Shown: positions 14,606-23,932, counted from the first letter of the stretch. The stretch: 64,000 nt of DNA from Pseudomonas entomophila L48 (GCF_000026105.1 NC_008027.1:3548501-3612500), one strand, 5' to 3'. Numbers and translations are program-made. The notes: generated from the letters alone by a model not told the origin.

Positions 14606-16680
14606 GAACGGGTACTTTGCAGCGCATCCAGTACGGCTCGACCCAAGGCCCTGGTATTGAGTTCGGTGCCTTGCTGATTGACGATGCTCACATCCAGGGC
14701 CGTTGCGATTTGCCGCAGCAATGGTTTGGTGACCGCCTGCCGAATACCATTGCGCATTACCTCGATGGACCCTGTGCTCAACTCGCGGACGGTAAGCCCG
14801 CCATGTTCGCCTTCGCGCACGGTCTCCGAGGCCAGTTGGCCCGTTTGGTGATCGACAATCCCCGCATAGGCTTCGATACGCTCGAAGGCCTCGTTGTTGA
14901 CACACCAACTCCGGCTGCCGGTACCGACCTTCACATCATTGCCAAACAACAGGTGCAAGGCATTGGCCTGTTCCTGGACAAAGCGATCGGAATCCGCTTT
15001 ACGGTGGTCGTTCATGACCCATTGGATGCGTTGCCAGTCTTCGAAGAAGTACTCTTGCAGCAATGGCAGGATCTGGTTGCGGAAGATGAGGGCGAGACGC
15101 TCCAGCCGAGCATCCTCCCTCAATGGCATGAAATAGGCATGTCCCAGGCAGTGGTCGCGATCGAGCAGCGCCTCGATACGCAGGTTCAGTGCCCGCAACA
15201 ACAAACCGATATCGACACCCTCCACCATCACGCCATCAAGCAGCTCCGCTCTGGGTGGCATTTCGCGGAATACGAAACGCCGTCTCAAGGCGATGTCCAG
15301 CCCCGCCAGAGACCGGTCGGCGGTGTTCATCGTGCCAATGATGTAGACGTTCGACGGGACGCTGAAGGGTTTTTTCGAGTAGGGCAACTCGACACTCAGC
15401 GCCTCTTGCGCCCCCTCGCGTTTGGAGGCTTCGATCAACGTGATCAGCTCTCCGAAAATACGTGAAACATTGCCTCGATTGATCTCGTCGATGATCAACA
15501 CATGAGGCTTGCGCTCGTCCTGCTTGACTACCAACGGAACCACTGGCGCCACGCCCTGCTTCTCAAGGTAGCTGAGCAGATCAGCCCAGCTGAATCGCCA
15601 CATGGGGTAGACAGTCTTGAGCGTGAACTGACGACCACCGTTAAGCGGCACGATCGACTGGTTGACGTTGCGATAAAGCCACTTCACCGGCCGGACATGG
15701 CAATAATCGTCGATCACGCCGGACGGCACCTGGGCCTCATAGCGATAGTCACCGGTGATCACCCCCACCGCACCGATCAGCTCGGCTGACTGGATGCACA
15801 GAACGATGTCACCTACAGCCATCTCCTTGGCGAAATACTCCAACGTGCCTTTATCGCCAGAGCCCAGCTTCTGGTAATAGTCGCTGTTCTCAAGGTCCAG
15901 GCGCAGGTCTCCGGTGTGGCCCCACCCCACCCTTGCCTCGCCATGCTCGAGGCAATAGGTCTTGGTGCTCGAACTGCCGGTACCATTGACGGAGATCTTC
16001 CAGATCCTGGGGTTGCTGCGCACACCGGTCCCGGCATGCACGCTATGAGTCCGGGCTGCATCACACAGGCGCATGAACACACCCGGCTCGACGTTGTATT
16101 CGAGCTGTTTGTGCTCTTCGCTGGTTTCAGCACGTAGTCCCTCGACAAAATCCTCATAGCTGAAGCTCTGGTGGAAGGTGACGAAGCGGACCTGCTCCTG
16201 GTTGATCAGTTCATCGAAACGCCCTTTCAGCGCCTCACGGTCATCACGGTGCCGCGCCAGGCAGTAGGGGTCCAGAATTTCCAGTGCGGCCTCGATCGTG
16301 GCATAGGTCTTACCGGTTCCGGGCGGGCCAAACAGTATCTGGTTGAGCGCCGGGCGCTCCGCCGGCGGCGTGGCATGCTCGGCATGTGCCTCGTGTTGCT
16401 GAAGGAACACCTGGTATGCCAGCCACTGCTTGAGGCCGTTGTGCAAGTTGCCTTTGTTGGAGCCACCAAGATTGCAGTGGACGCCCTGGGGGCCATAGGC
16501 CTTGTAAAGGTCACGCAGCCGCTCGAGGTCGGTAATACCCAGGATATCCTGGCCGCAGTGCTGGCTGACGGCCCTTACACCGGTCAGGTAGCTATTGGCT
16601 GTGTTGGTGCCGTAGCCGGACTGAATCATCCACTCCTTGAAAGTCTTGCTATCCGTTGCATTCAATCGCGTGATCCCCAT
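14602..16680 (-). CDS. mcrB: McrB-like AAA+ GTPase with an embedded EVE-like domain
   Basis: 692 aa. Residues 1-95 look like a small helical, integrase N-terminal (SAM-like) domain (FKEWMIQSGYGTNTANSYL). Walker A GPPGTGKT is at 118-125, Walker B HVLIIDEINRG at 393-403, and McrB signature MNTADRSLAGLDIALRRRF at 451-469. Between Walker A and B, residues about 223-340 form an inserted EVE/PUA-like module (RIWKISVNG...VGWGHTGDL...MAVGDIVLC). EVE-like modules bind modified bases, so this is probably the specificity domain, which is N-terminal rather than internal in most relatives. E. coli McrB is 459 aa; the extra length is these modules. Operon with mcrC. Confidence 0.9.
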   Translation of the reverse strand: MGITRLNATDSKTFKEWMIQSGYGTNTANSYLTGVRAVSQHCGQDILGITDLERLRDLYKAYGPQGVHCNLGGSNKGNLHNGLKQWLAYQVFLQQHEAHAEHATPPAERPALNQILFGPPGTGKTYATIEAALEILDPYCLARHRDDREALKGRFDELINQEQVRFVTFHQSFSYEDFVEGLRAETSEEHKQLEYNVEPGVFMRLCDAARTHSVHAGTGVRSNPRIWKISVNGTGSSSTKTYCLEHGEARVGWGHTGDLRLDLENSDYYQKLGSGDKGTLEYFAKEMAVGDIVLCIQSAELIGAVGVITGDYRYEAQVPSGVIDDYCHVRPVKWLYRNVNQSIVPLNGGRQFTLKTVYPMWRFSWADLLSYLEKQGVAPVVPLVVKQDERKPHVLIIDEINRGNVSRIFGELITLIEASKREGAQEALSVELPYSKKPFSVPSNVYIIGTMNTADRSLAGLDIALRRRFVFREMPPRAELLDGVMVEGVDIGLLLRALNLRIEALLDRDHCLGHAYFMPLREDARLERLALIFRNQILPLLQEYFFEDWQRIQWVMNDHRKADSDRFVQEQANALHLLFGNDVKVGTGSRSWCVNNEAFERIEAYAGIVDHQTGQLASETVREGEHGGLTVRELSTGSIEVMRNGIRQAVTKPLLRQIATALDVSIVNQQGTELNTRALGRAVLDALQSTRS

Positions 16681-16812
16681 TCATTCTGTCAGGTTCGCTA
16701 TCCGCATCGGCACACTTGCTGATGCTGGCAATATGCCAAGACGCTACACAGATCACTTGAGAGAGTCCACAGGAACCATGCAGAGTTGAGTTGACGGACA
16801 AGGTCAAAGGGG

Positions 16813-16841
16813 TTGTCAATACATATGAATATTCATATATT
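16813..16841 (+). promoter_or_regulatory. ars operon promoter with ArsR operator
   Basis: TTGTCA (16813-16818), 17 nt, then TATATT (16836-16841) make a near-consensus sigma-70 promoter. A perfect 16-bp palindrome ATATGAATATTCATAT (16823-16838) covers the spacer and enters the -10. It matches the ATTCATAT-type half sites of ArsR repressors, so repressor bound without arsenite would block RNA polymerase. The ArsR start codon is 29 nt downstream. Confidence 0.8.
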
Positions 16842-16869
16842 CGAAATAACATATATAGGCCACTCCCTT

Positions 16870-17217
16870 ATGATCAGCCCACCCCAAGTCTTCAAGTGCC
16901 TCGCCGACGAAACCCGCGCCCGCGCCACCCTGCTCATCGCCCAGCTGGGCGAGCTGTGCGTGTGCGAGCTGATGTGCGCCCTCGACGACAGCCAACCCAA
17001 GGTCAGCCGCCACCTCGCCCAACTGCGCAACTGTGGCGTGCTCAAGGACCGCCGCCAGGGCCAGTGGGTCTACTACCGTCTCGACCCGCAGCTCCCTGGC
17101 TGGGTGCACGACATGCTGCAACTGACCCTCCAGGCCAACCAGGCCTGGCTGCACGAAAATGCCACCCGCCTGCAGCACATGGACGGCCGCCCGGTGCGCG
17201 CCGCCAGTTGCTGTTGA
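16870..17217 (+). CDS. arsR: ArsR-family arsenic-responsive repressor
   Basis: 115 aa winged-helix repressor. It has [24 protein letters not shown] with the Cys-Val-Cys arsenite site at the recognition region, then [18 protein letters not shown] and the wing [14 protein letters not shown] terminal SCC could add a thiol ligand. The start MISPPQ is preferred to the upstream ATGs that lie in the operator. It is the first gene of arsRBC, 19 nt before arsB, and is presumably autoregulated through the overlapping palindrome. Confidence 0.93.
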   Translation: MISPPQVFKCLADETRARATLLIAQLGELCVCELMCALDDSQPKVSRHLAQLRNCGVLKDRRQGQWVYYRLDPQLPGWVHDMLQLTLQANQAWLHENATRLQHMDGRPVRAASCC

Positions 17218-17236
17218 CCCACCTGGAACGTCCTTC

Positions 17237-18520
17237 ATGCTGATCGCAATCGCGGTATTCGTCTTCACCCTGGTGCTGGTGATCTGGCAACCAAAGGGCC
17301 TGGGTGTGGGTTGGAGCGCGGCCCTTGGCGCACTGATCGCCCTGGCCGCCGGCGCAGTGTCCCTGCAAGATATCCCGACCGTTTGGGCCATCGTCTGGAA
17401 CGCCACGACCACCTTCATCGCGGTGATCATCATCAGCCTGCTGCTGGACGAAGCCGGCTTCTTCGAATGGGCGGCGCTGCACGTGGCGCGCTGGGCCAAT
17501 GGCAGCGGCCACCGCCTGCTCGCCTTCTGCGTGCTGCTGGGCGCGGCGGTGTCGGCGCTGTTCGCCAACGACGGTGCCGCGCTGATCCTCACCCCGATCG
17601 TCATGTCGATGCTGCTGGCCCTGCGCTTCTCCCCCGCCGCCACCCTGGCCTTCGTCATGGCCGCCGGCTTCATCGCCGACACCGCCAGCCTGCCGCTGGT
17701 GGTCTCCAACCTGGTGAACATCGTCTCAGCGGACTATTTCGACCTCGGCTTTGCCGAGTACGCCTCGGTGATGGTGCCGGTGAACCTGGCCAGTGTCTGC
17801 GCCACCCTGGTGGTGGTGTGGCTGTTCTTTCGCCGCGACCTGCCGCGGCACTACGCGCTCGATGCATTGAAGGCCCCCGAGGCGGCGATCCATGATCGCG
17901 CCACCTTCGTGGTCGGTGGCTGGAGCCTGCTGGTGCTGCTGGTCGGGCTGTTCGCCCTGGAGCCTCTGGGCATCCCGGTGAGCGCGGTAGCCGCAGTGTG
18001 CGCGGCGATGCTGTTCGCGGTCGCCGCCCGTGGCCACCGCATCTCCACCCGGCGCGTGCTGCGCGAAGCGCCCTGGCACGTGGTGGTCTTCTCGCTGGGC
18101 ATGTACCTGGTGGTCTACGGCCTGAAGAACGCCGGCCTCACCGACCTGCTCACCCAGTTGCTCGACCGCCTGGCCGAACACGGCCTGTGGAGCGCCACCC
18201 TGGGCACCGGCCTGCTCGCCGCGCTGTTGTCGTCGGTGATGAACAACCTGCCCAGCGTGCTGGTCGGCGCCCTGTCGATCCAGGCCAGCGCCGCCGAGGG
18301 CGTGGTGCGCGAGGCGATGATCTACGCCAACGTCATCGGCTGCGACCTCGGCCCCAAGATCACCCCTATCGGCAGCCTTGCCACCCTGCTCTGGCTGCAT
18401 GTGCTGGAGCGCAAGGGCATGCGCATCACCTGGGGTTACTACTTCAAGGTCGGCCTGCTACTGACCCTGCCGGTGCTGTTGATCACCCTTTCGGCCCTGG
18501 CCCTGCGCCTGAGCCTCTGA
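17237..18520 (+). CDS. arsB: ArsB arsenite efflux permease
   Basis: 427 aa with 11-12 membrane segments. It shows the ArsB/NhaD-type patterns [34 protein letters not shown] and the conserved MNNLPSVL segment near residue 335. It extrudes As(III)/Sb(III) across the inner membrane using the proton gradient. Start: an ATG at 17237, 19 nt after arsR; earlier in-frame starts overlap arsR. It is followed by arsC at a 12-nt gap. Confidence 0.95.
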   Translation: MLIAIAVFVFTLVLVIWQPKGLGVGWSAALGALIALAAGAVSLQDIPTVWAIVWNATTTFIAVIIISLLLDEAGFFEWAALHVARWANGSGHRLLAFCVLLGAAVSALFANDGAALILTPIVMSMLLALRFSPAATLAFVMAAGFIADTASLPLVVSNLVNIVSADYFDLGFAEYASVMVPVNLASVCATLVVVWLFFRRDLPRHYALDALKAPEAAIHDRATFVVGGWSLLVLLVGLFALEPLGIPVSAVAAVCAAMLFAVAARGHRISTRRVLREAPWHVVVFSLGMYLVVYGLKNAGLTDLLTQLLDRLAEHGLWSATLGTGLLAALLSSVMNNLPSVLVGALSIQASAAEGVVREAMIYANVIGCDLGPKITPIGSLATLLWLHVLERKGMRITWGYYFKVGLLLTLPVLLITLSALALRLSL

Positions 18521-18532
18521 CGAGGAATACCC

Positions 18533-19003
18533 ATGCGAGTCCTGTTCATGTGCACGGCCAACAGTTGCCGCAGCATCCTGTCCGAAGCGCTGTTCAACCA
18601 CCTGGCCCCGCCCGGTTTCGAAGCGGTGAGCGCCGGCAGCTTCCCCAAGGGGCAGGTGCTGCCGCGCAGCCTGATCACCTTGCAGCAGGCCGGCATCGCC
18701 ACCGATGGCTTGCACAGTAAAGGCAACGAAGCGTTCGAGCAGAACCCACCGGATATCGTCATCACCGTGTGCGACAAGGCCGCCGGTGAGGCATGCCCGG
18801 TGTATTTCGGTTCCGCGCTGAAAACCCATTGGGGCCTGGAAGACCCTTCAGAGGTGGTGGGCGACGAGCCGGCTGTGGACGGTGCCTTCCACGCGACGCT
18901 CGCGCGCATCGAACAGCGGTGCCGAGCGTTCTTCGCCCTGCCCTTCGCCAGTCTCGACCGTGACCAGCTCAAGCGTGAACTGGATCAGATCGGTACAGGT
19001 TGA
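18533..19003 (+). CDS. arsC: ArsC arsenate reductase (thioredoxin-coupled, LMW-phosphatase fold)
   Basis: 156 aa. The phosphatase loop CTANSCRS begins at C7, and the redox relay cysteines are C80 (ITVCDKAAGE) and C88 (ACPVYFG), as in the pI258 family. It reduces As(V) to As(III) for export by ArsB. GAGGAATACCC precedes the ATG. It ends the arsRBC operon; no arsH follows, unlike many Pseudomonas ars clusters. Confidence 0.93.
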   Translation: MRVLFMCTANSCRSILSEALFNHLAPPGFEAVSAGSFPKGQVLPRSLITLQQAGIATDGLHSKGNEAFEQNPPDIVITVCDKAAGEACPVYFGSALKTHWGLEDPSEVVGDEPAVDGAFHATLARIEQRCRAFFALPFASLDRDQLKRELDQIGTG

Positions 19004-19115
19004 GCCTATCGATGGCGCCTTGTCGCGGCGTGCAAAGCCGATATCATAGCGCCACCAATCACAGTCAAGGCAAGCGGCACACACCAACGCCAATGCCCAA
19101 GGAAGCCGCTCTCTC

Positions 19116-20198
19116 ATGGATCGACCCCACGCCATTTCGCCTGCCGAGACCGGCGGTCATTACCTGCGCCGCCACTGGCGCGGCGAATTGTCCCTGGCCC
19201 GCACCTTCTGGCTCGACTGCGTGCTCCTGAACCTGCTGTGCGCGCTCATGCTCACAGCACTTTGCCTGGTGCTGGCGGGAGAAACCCTCGACCCACTCCT
19301 GGCCGCCAGCGTCCTCCTGGCGCTAATCGTCCTGGTACCCGCGCTGTGGGCCTGGCAACTGGTCGGGCTCTGGCGCAGTGCCCGACGCCACGGGCAGTTC
19401 ACCGGTGTCGTGGTGCCGCTGCTGATACTGGCAGGGCTGGCCCAGACAGCCTACGTGGTCAGGACTGACGTCTACCCCGCCTTCATCTCGAGCTTCCACC
19501 AAGCCTTCGACGCCTCCTCGGCCCCACCAGGCCAATACGTCGACGCGCAGCTGGCCAAGCTCAGGCAACCCGGGCAACTGGACAGCTACCTGCGCAATAT
19601 TCCCCTTTACTACCTGGTCCACCAGGTCGATCCCGATGAATACCAGCCGATCTTGGGCGAGGCCATGCGGTCACTGGAGCAGGCAAGTTCCTTCAGCGAG
19701 TTTGATGAGTTGACGAAACAAACTGCCAGCAACCTGTCCGTGGCATTGGCGCTCGACGCGCCTGCCAGCACCCAGACGACATTCTGGCAAGCCATGCTGG
19801 AGATCACGCAGACCTTGCAGCAGGACAGCCCGCAAGACTGCGCCGGGCTCCTCGCCGACCAGCTGGAAGTGGACCAACGGCTGCTCGCCAGACTCCCCGC
19901 CGACGCAATGGCACGCCTGCAACAAGGCTTCCAGGAGATGGTCGGCGCCGCGCTGCACACGCCCGCGCCAACCCCGCCCGGCGCGACAGCCCTGGCAGAC
20001 CTGGATGACATCCTGGGCCGCCTGCAAGAGCACAGACCCAACGCATACGATTACATCAGCAACCCCAAGCAGCACCTGGATGACGCCGACGGCGTCTGCC
20101 AGGTGCATGTCGAGTTCTACCGCCAGGTGCTTGCCCTGCCCGCCCCGCGGGCAGGCGAGGCCTTGCGCCTGCTTCCGACCTACGCGCAAGGCGGGTGA
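19116..20198 (+). CDS. Hypothetical membrane-anchored protein
   Basis: 360 aa. After a short polar N-terminus come three hydrophobic segments (about 30-55, 62-85 and 95-115). A soluble region of about 240 residues rich in Gln, Ala and Asp follows, presumably periplasmic, with motifs such as YYLVHQVDPDEYQPIL and a late CQVHVEFYRQVL. The composition is a little lower in GC than its neighbours. No family is recognised. It lies alone between arsC and a convergent cupin gene. Confidence 0.65.
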   Translation: MDRPHAISPAETGGHYLRRHWRGELSLARTFWLDCVLLNLLCALMLTALCLVLAGETLDPLLAASVLLALIVLVPALWAWQLVGLWRSARRHGQFTGVVVPLLILAGLAQTAYVVRTDVYPAFISSFHQAFDASSAPPGQYVDAQLAKLRQPGQLDSYLRNIPLYYLVHQVDPDEYQPILGEAMRSLEQASSFSEFDELTKQTASNLSVALALDAPASTQTTFWQAMLEITQTLQQDSPQDCAGLLADQLEVDQRLLARLPADAMARLQQGFQEMVGAALHTPAPTPPGATALADLDDILGRLQEHRPNAYDYISNPKQHLDDADGVCQVHVEFYRQVLALPAPRAGEALRLLPTYAQGG

Positions 20199-20235
20199 CC
20201 GACACGCCGGGCATCAGGCCAGTCACCGGATGGTT

Positions 20236-20577
20236 TCATCCAAGACGCACGATATCCACCGAGATCTCGACCGCCTCCTGCGTGCCGCGATTCTCCAGCC
20301 AGTGCAGGGTGTCGTGGTCCTCCGGCCAACCCACGCCCGGCCCGTAGTCGGTGGCAATGCCATTGCGATGGTCGGTGATGATGCCGCGCAGGATGTACAC
20401 GGTGCCGGGGCGATCGACATGGTCGTGCAAGGGTCCGAACACAGCGCCTGGCGCAAGGGTGACCTTGCGCATGCGCAACTGGCGCCCGGCCATGCCTTCG
20501 ATCTCGGGCCCCAGGTCGACCGTGGCCAACAGTTCCACCGTGACGCCTTGGGTTGGGGGTGCCGCTTGCTTGTTCAT
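20236..20577 (-). CDS. Cupin-domain protein
   Basis: 113 aa. The single cupin barrel has FGPLHDHVDRPGTVYILRG (metal His pair and Glu-like position) and a second motif GVGWPEDHDTLHWLENRG. This resembles small-molecule-binding or detoxifying cupins. The ORF extends upstream, but the extension is low in coding character, so MNKQAAPP is taken as the start. A CTTTATAAAG palindrome at 20620-20629 is a plausible -10 region for this gene. Confidence 0.75.
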   Translation of the reverse strand: MNKQAAPPTQGVTVELLATVDLGPEIEGMAGRQLRMRKVTLAPGAVFGPLHDHVDRPGTVYILRGIITDHRNGIATDYGPGVGWPEDHDTLHWLENRGTQEAVEISVDIVRLG

Positions 20578-20843
20578 TGCCGTTTCGACCTTGCTCGTCG
20601 ATGAAGAACGCTTGGACCGCTTTATAAAGTGAAGCCCGCACGCGCATGACAGCGAACGCGCAATCGTTTGTGCGCACGGCAGGCGACGAAAGGTCGGGGG
20701 TGGGATACATACCATCTGTCTGGGAAATAACGCCAAGCCCCGCTCTAGCACAAGGCTGCCGGCCCGGCATGGCACGGACTTGAAGCCTTGCCCCCACTGA
20801 CGGCGCCGAAGGCATGGCGGATTGCTGCTACGCTTCTGACAAT

Positions 20844-20859
20844 ATGAAAAAGTTTTCAT
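20844..20859. promoter_or_regulatory. 16-bp palindrome upstream of UPF0303 gene
   Basis: ATGAAAA-AG-TTTTCAT is a perfect dyad in an otherwise GC-rich stretch, 83 nt before the UPF0303 start. It lies in the 364-bp divergent region shared with the cupin gene. It looks like a repressor operator; the cognate regulator is unknown. Nothing else stands out in this gap beyond the possible cupin promoter near 20620. Confidence 0.4.
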
Positions 20860-20941
20860 TTGACAGCGGTAGCGCAAGGCATGGTTGCCCAGGCGCACCT
20901 CGCATGGAGGCTTCATCAGCCCCGACAGGAAGGAGCTTCAC

Positions 20942-21484
20942 ATGGCACTGGCCGAAGATCTGGCGCTGCTGGTCCGCCAGGAAGAGGTGCTGCAGTTCAA
21001 GCACTTCGACGAAGACGTGGCCTGGCAACTGGGCGCTCTCCTGCAACGGCGGGCCGAGGCCGAAGGCTGGCTGGTGGTGATCGACATCCGCCGCTTCGAG
21101 CGCCCGCTGTTCCTCGCCGCCCGGCCAGGAGTGACACCGCACAATCATGACTGGATACGGCGCAAGTGCAATACGGTGCAGCGCTTCCTGTGCAGCTCCT
21201 ACCGGATCGGCCATCAACTGGCCATTGACCAGAAGGACCTCACCCAACGCTACAACCTGTCGCCCGTGGATTACGCAAGCGCCGGCGGCGGCTTCCCCAT
21301 CACCGTCCAAGGCGCCGGGGTGATCGGCAGCGTGGCGGTTTCCGGTTTGCCGGAGCGCCAGGACCACCAGGCCATCATCGACGCGCTGTGCACCTTGCTC
21401 GGGCATGACCGCGCGGCTTTGTCGCTGGCGCCTGTCGGCAAGTTCGCCAACGCCAAGGGCAAGGTGGTCGCCGTCAGCGGCTGA
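20942..21484 (+). CDS. UPF0303 / HbpS-like haem-degrading-domain protein
   Basis: 180 aa. The pattern (EEVLQFKHFDEDVAWQLG, HNHDWIRRKCNTVQRF, then GGGFPITVQGAGVIGSVAVSGLP) is that of the UPF0303/HbpS family, whose members bind haem or small ligands. Position and length are typical. AGGAAGGAG lies 6 nt upstream of the ATG. A REP pair directly follows the stop and may end the transcript. Confidence 0.85.
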   Translation: MALAEDLALLVRQEEVLQFKHFDEDVAWQLGALLQRRAEAEGWLVVIDIRRFERPLFLAARPGVTPHNHDWIRRKCNTVQRFLCSSYRIGHQLAIDQKDLTQRYNLSPVDYASAGGGFPITVQGAGVIGSVAVSGLPERQDHQAIIDALCTLLGHDRAALSLAPVGKFANAKGKVVAVSG

Positions 21485-21501
21485 GCCCCCACCTCTACCG
21501 T

Positions 21502-21584
21502 GCAGGAGCGGCTTCAGCCGCGATGCGGCTGCGCGGTATCTGGCACCCGCTGCGCGGGTGATCGCGGCTGAAGCCGCTCCTACA
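21502..21584. repeat. Inverted REP pair (GGCTTCAGCC type)
   Basis: Left arm 21502-21524 and right arm 21561-21584 are reverse complements built on GGAGCGGCTTCAGCCGCGAT, with a smaller hairpin between. It lies between the UPF0303 stop and the glutaminase gene. Confidence 0.88.
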
Positions 21585-21708
21585 GAGGTCGTCTCTGGTC
21601 CACGATCCTTCATCCTTCCTCCGCCACCTTTCAGCTACCCTGTGTCGCCGTCGCGACGGCGTTCGTCCGACTCGCAAGCGATCCGCATTCCACCCACGCC
21701 AGGCCCCC

Positions 21709-22629
21709 ATGCAAGCATTACTGCAAGAGATCCTCGACCACGTCCACCCCCTGCTCGCCCAGGGCCAGGTGGCGCAATACATCCCCGCCCTCGCCCAGGT
21801 CGACCCGAACCAGCTGGGCATCGCCGTGCAGAGCCTGGACGGCCAGTTGCACTGCGCCGGAGACGCGCATACGCCCTTCTCGATCCAGAGCATTTCCAAG
21901 GTGTTCAGCCTGGTGCAGGCGATCAACCACAGCGGTGAGGACATCTGGTCACGCCTGGGCTACGAGCCGTCCGGGCAGGCGTTCAACTCGCTGGTGCAGC
22001 TGGAGGTGGAAAAGGGCCGCCCGCGCAACCCGTTCATCAATGCCGGCGCCCTGGTGATCTGCGACATCAACCAGTCGCGCTACGCCACCCCGACCCTGTC
22101 GATGCGCGACTTCGTCCGCCGCCTGTCCGCCAACCCGCGCATCGTCAGCGACGCAGTGGTGGCCGAGTCCGAATACGAGCACCGGGCGCGCAATGCCGCC
22201 ATGGCCTACCTGATGCAGGCCTTCGGCAATTTCCACAACGATGTCGACGCGGTGCTGCGCAGCTACTTCCACCATTGCGCGCTGTCGATGAGCTGCGTCG
22301 ACGTGGCCCGTGGCTTCGCCTTCCTGGCCAACGGCGGCCTCTGCCCGCACAGTGGCGAACAGGTGCTGAGCCGGCGCCAGGCGCAACAGGTGAACGCGAT
22401 CATGGCCACCAGCGGGTTGTACGACGAAGCCGGCAACTTCGCCTACCGCGTGGGCCTGCCCGGCAAAAGCGGCGTGGGCGGTGGCATCGTCGCGGTGGTG
22501 CCGGGGCGCTACAGCATCTGCGTGTGGTCGCCGGCACTGAATGCCTCGGGCAACTCGCTGGCCGGGTTGCGGGCGCTGGAGCTGCTGAGCGAGCGGATGA
22601 CCGGCTCGGTGTTCTCGGCAATCTCCTGA
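21709..22629 (+). CDS. glsB: Glutaminase (GlsA/GlsB family)
   Basis: 306 aa, the normal size for serine-type glutaminase. The catalytic S61-x-x-K64 (QSISK) and conserved [22 protein letters not shown] and [15 protein letters not shown] are present, as in the beta-lactamase-like fold. It hydrolyses glutamine to glutamate and ammonia in the cytoplasm. It stands alone, followed by a REP pair. Confidence 0.95.
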   Translation: MQALLQEILDHVHPLLAQGQVAQYIPALAQVDPNQLGIAVQSLDGQLHCAGDAHTPFSIQSISKVFSLVQAINHSGEDIWSRLGYEPSGQAFNSLVQLEVEKGRPRNPFINAGALVICDINQSRYATPTLSMRDFVRRLSANPRIVSDAVVAESEYEHRARNAAMAYLMQAFGNFHNDVDAVLRSYFHHCALSMSCVDVARGFAFLANGGLCPHSGEQVLSRRQAQQVNAIMATSGLYDEAGNFAYRVGLPGKSGVGGGIVAVVPGRYSICVWSPALNASGNSLAGLRALELLSERMTGSVFSAIS

Positions 22630-22643
22630 ACGCAGCCCTCAAG

Positions 22644-22726
22644 GTAGGAGCCGGCTTGCCGGCGAACACCGGCAAGGCCGGTGCCAGGCACCGCAGCGCC
22701 CCCTTCGCCGGCAAGCCGGCTCCTAC
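22644..22726. repeat. Inverted REP pair (GGCTTGCCGGC type)
   Basis: Arms 22644-22666 and 22704-22726 are perfect complements (GTAGGAGCCGGCTTGCCGGC plus GAA). The pair sits between convergent glsB and sphR. The right arm's CTA supplies the TAG stop of sphR, so the repeat is part of the coding end. Confidence 0.9.
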
Positions 22727-23778
22727 AGGTGCAGCGTTGATCTTAAGGCTGGTGCATTTTCCCGCCACGCTGATGGGCTCAACCCGGTCCAGCGCTTGAA
22801 CGCCCGGCGGAAACCACGCACGTCGCTGTAGCCCAGCGCCTCGGCGACGCGCTCGATGGGCATGCGCGGATTACCCAGCAGGCTGGTGGCCCGGGCCTGG
22901 CGTACCTGTTCCTGCAGGCCGTCGAAGGTGATGCCGTGCTCGACCAGGTGCCGGCGCAAGGTGCGGCTGCTCATGTTCAAGTCGCTGGCCACCTTGTCGA
23001 TGCGACAGCCATGCTGCAGGTCGCGGACAATGGCGCGCTCCACGGCCTGCAGCAGGCTTGCCTTCTCCTGCACCGGCGCGCACTCCAGCTCCAGCAGCTT
23101 GAGCGCCTGGCGCAAGGCGACGGGCTGGTGCCCGGGCAGCGGCTGGTCCAGCCAATGGCTGGCAATCACCATGCGATTGTGCAGGCAGCCAAAGGCGACA
23201 TTGGGCCCCAGCAGGCGCGTGTACGTTTCCAGGTAACGCGGTGCGCCATGGGTGAACTCGAAGCGCAGAGGCCGGAACTCGGTACCGATCAAGGCACGGC
23301 CATAGACCATCAGGCTGGCGAGAAACTCTTCCACCGCGAACACCTGGATGTCGGCGGCGGGCAGCCGGCACTCGACCTCGATGACCGACTCCGTAGCGCC
23401 CTCCTCCAGGCTGTAGACCGCCATGCCACCGCTGGTGTGCTGATAGCGCGCACCGATCTCGAAGGCATCGCGCAGTGTCTTGCACAGCGACAGCACATGG
23501 CCGAGCAACCCCAAGGTGCCGAGCACATTGCGATGGCCGACCCACAGGCCAAGACCCTGCTCCGGCAGGGCTTCGAGCGCACGCTGGATCAGCGTCACCG
23601 CCTGGCGGCAAGCGATGCGTTGGGTGGGGTCCTGCAACTCTTGCGGCGTGAATCCAAGCCCGCGGCACAGGCGTTCGCTGCTGACGCCCCGGTCACTGGC
23701 GACCTGGGTCAGGGTCTGCAGCATGAAGGGTGACGCCAGGGCGAGATCGAGTTGCGGGTCAAGGGTGGTGCTGGGCAT
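22723..23778 (-). CDS. sphR: SphR-like AraC-family regulator of sphingosine response
   Basis: 351 aa. The N-terminal arabinose_bd-type ligand domain is of the OruR/ArgR/SphR class (about 1-230). The C-terminal double HTH reads KVASDLNMSSRTLRRHL and RVAEALGYSDVRGFRRAFKRWTG. The identity rests on context: it is divergent from an sphA-type porin gene, with sphB/C/D-type genes beyond, the same set controlled by SphR (PA5324) in P. aeruginosa in response to host sphingosine. Start MPSTTLDPQ has GGGAG upstream; the longer frame runs through the promoter region. The stop codon lies in a REP element. Confidence 0.82.
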   Translation of the reverse strand: MPSTTLDPQLDLALASPFMLQTLTQVASDRGVSSERLCRGLGFTPQELQDPTQRIACRQAVTLIQRALEALPEQGLGLWVGHRNVLGTLGLLGHVLSLCKTLRDAFEIGARYQHTSGGMAVYSLEEGATESVIEVECRLPAADIQVFAVEEFLASLMVYGRALIGTEFRPLRFEFTHGAPRYLETYTRLLGPNVAFGCLHNRMVIASHWLDQPLPGHQPVALRQALKLLELECAPVQEKASLLQAVERAIVRDLQHGCRIDKVASDLNMSSRTLRRHLVEHGITFDGLQEQVRQARATSLLGNPRMPIERVAEALGYSDVRGFRRAFKRWTGLSPSAWRENAPALRSTLHL

Positions 23779-23895
23779 GGCAGGCTGCTCCCGGGCCACG
23801 GCGCCTGGATTGTTGTCTGGGGCCGCGTGCGTGGCGCCGCCATCATATCGCGCAGTCGAAGGCCCTCGGGATGAGAGTAACAAAATATTGCAGCA

Positions 23896-23932
23896 TGTCC
23901 GGCAAAGCCCCCTCGCCTGTCCGGCATTGCCC
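23896..23932. promoter_or_regulatory. Tandem direct repeat in the sphR-sphA intergenic region (candidate SphR site)
   Basis: TGTCCGGCAAAGCCC (23896-23910) and TGTCCGGCATTGCCC (23918-23932) agree at 13 of 15 positions and are 22 nt apart start to start, two helical turns. This is the arrangement AraC-family dimers use. It lies about 80 nt before sphA and 120 nt from the sphR start. Binding by SphR is inferred. Confidence 0.5.

Noticed and set aside
13301..14908. Longer mcrC start at 14908
   Set aside because: The extension lies wholly within mcrB in another frame; the ATGA overlap at 14602-14605 gives the natural start.
6757..16680. Integrated mobile element or prophage
   Set aside because: The block looks accessory, but no integrase, transposase, att repeats or flanking tRNA could be seen.
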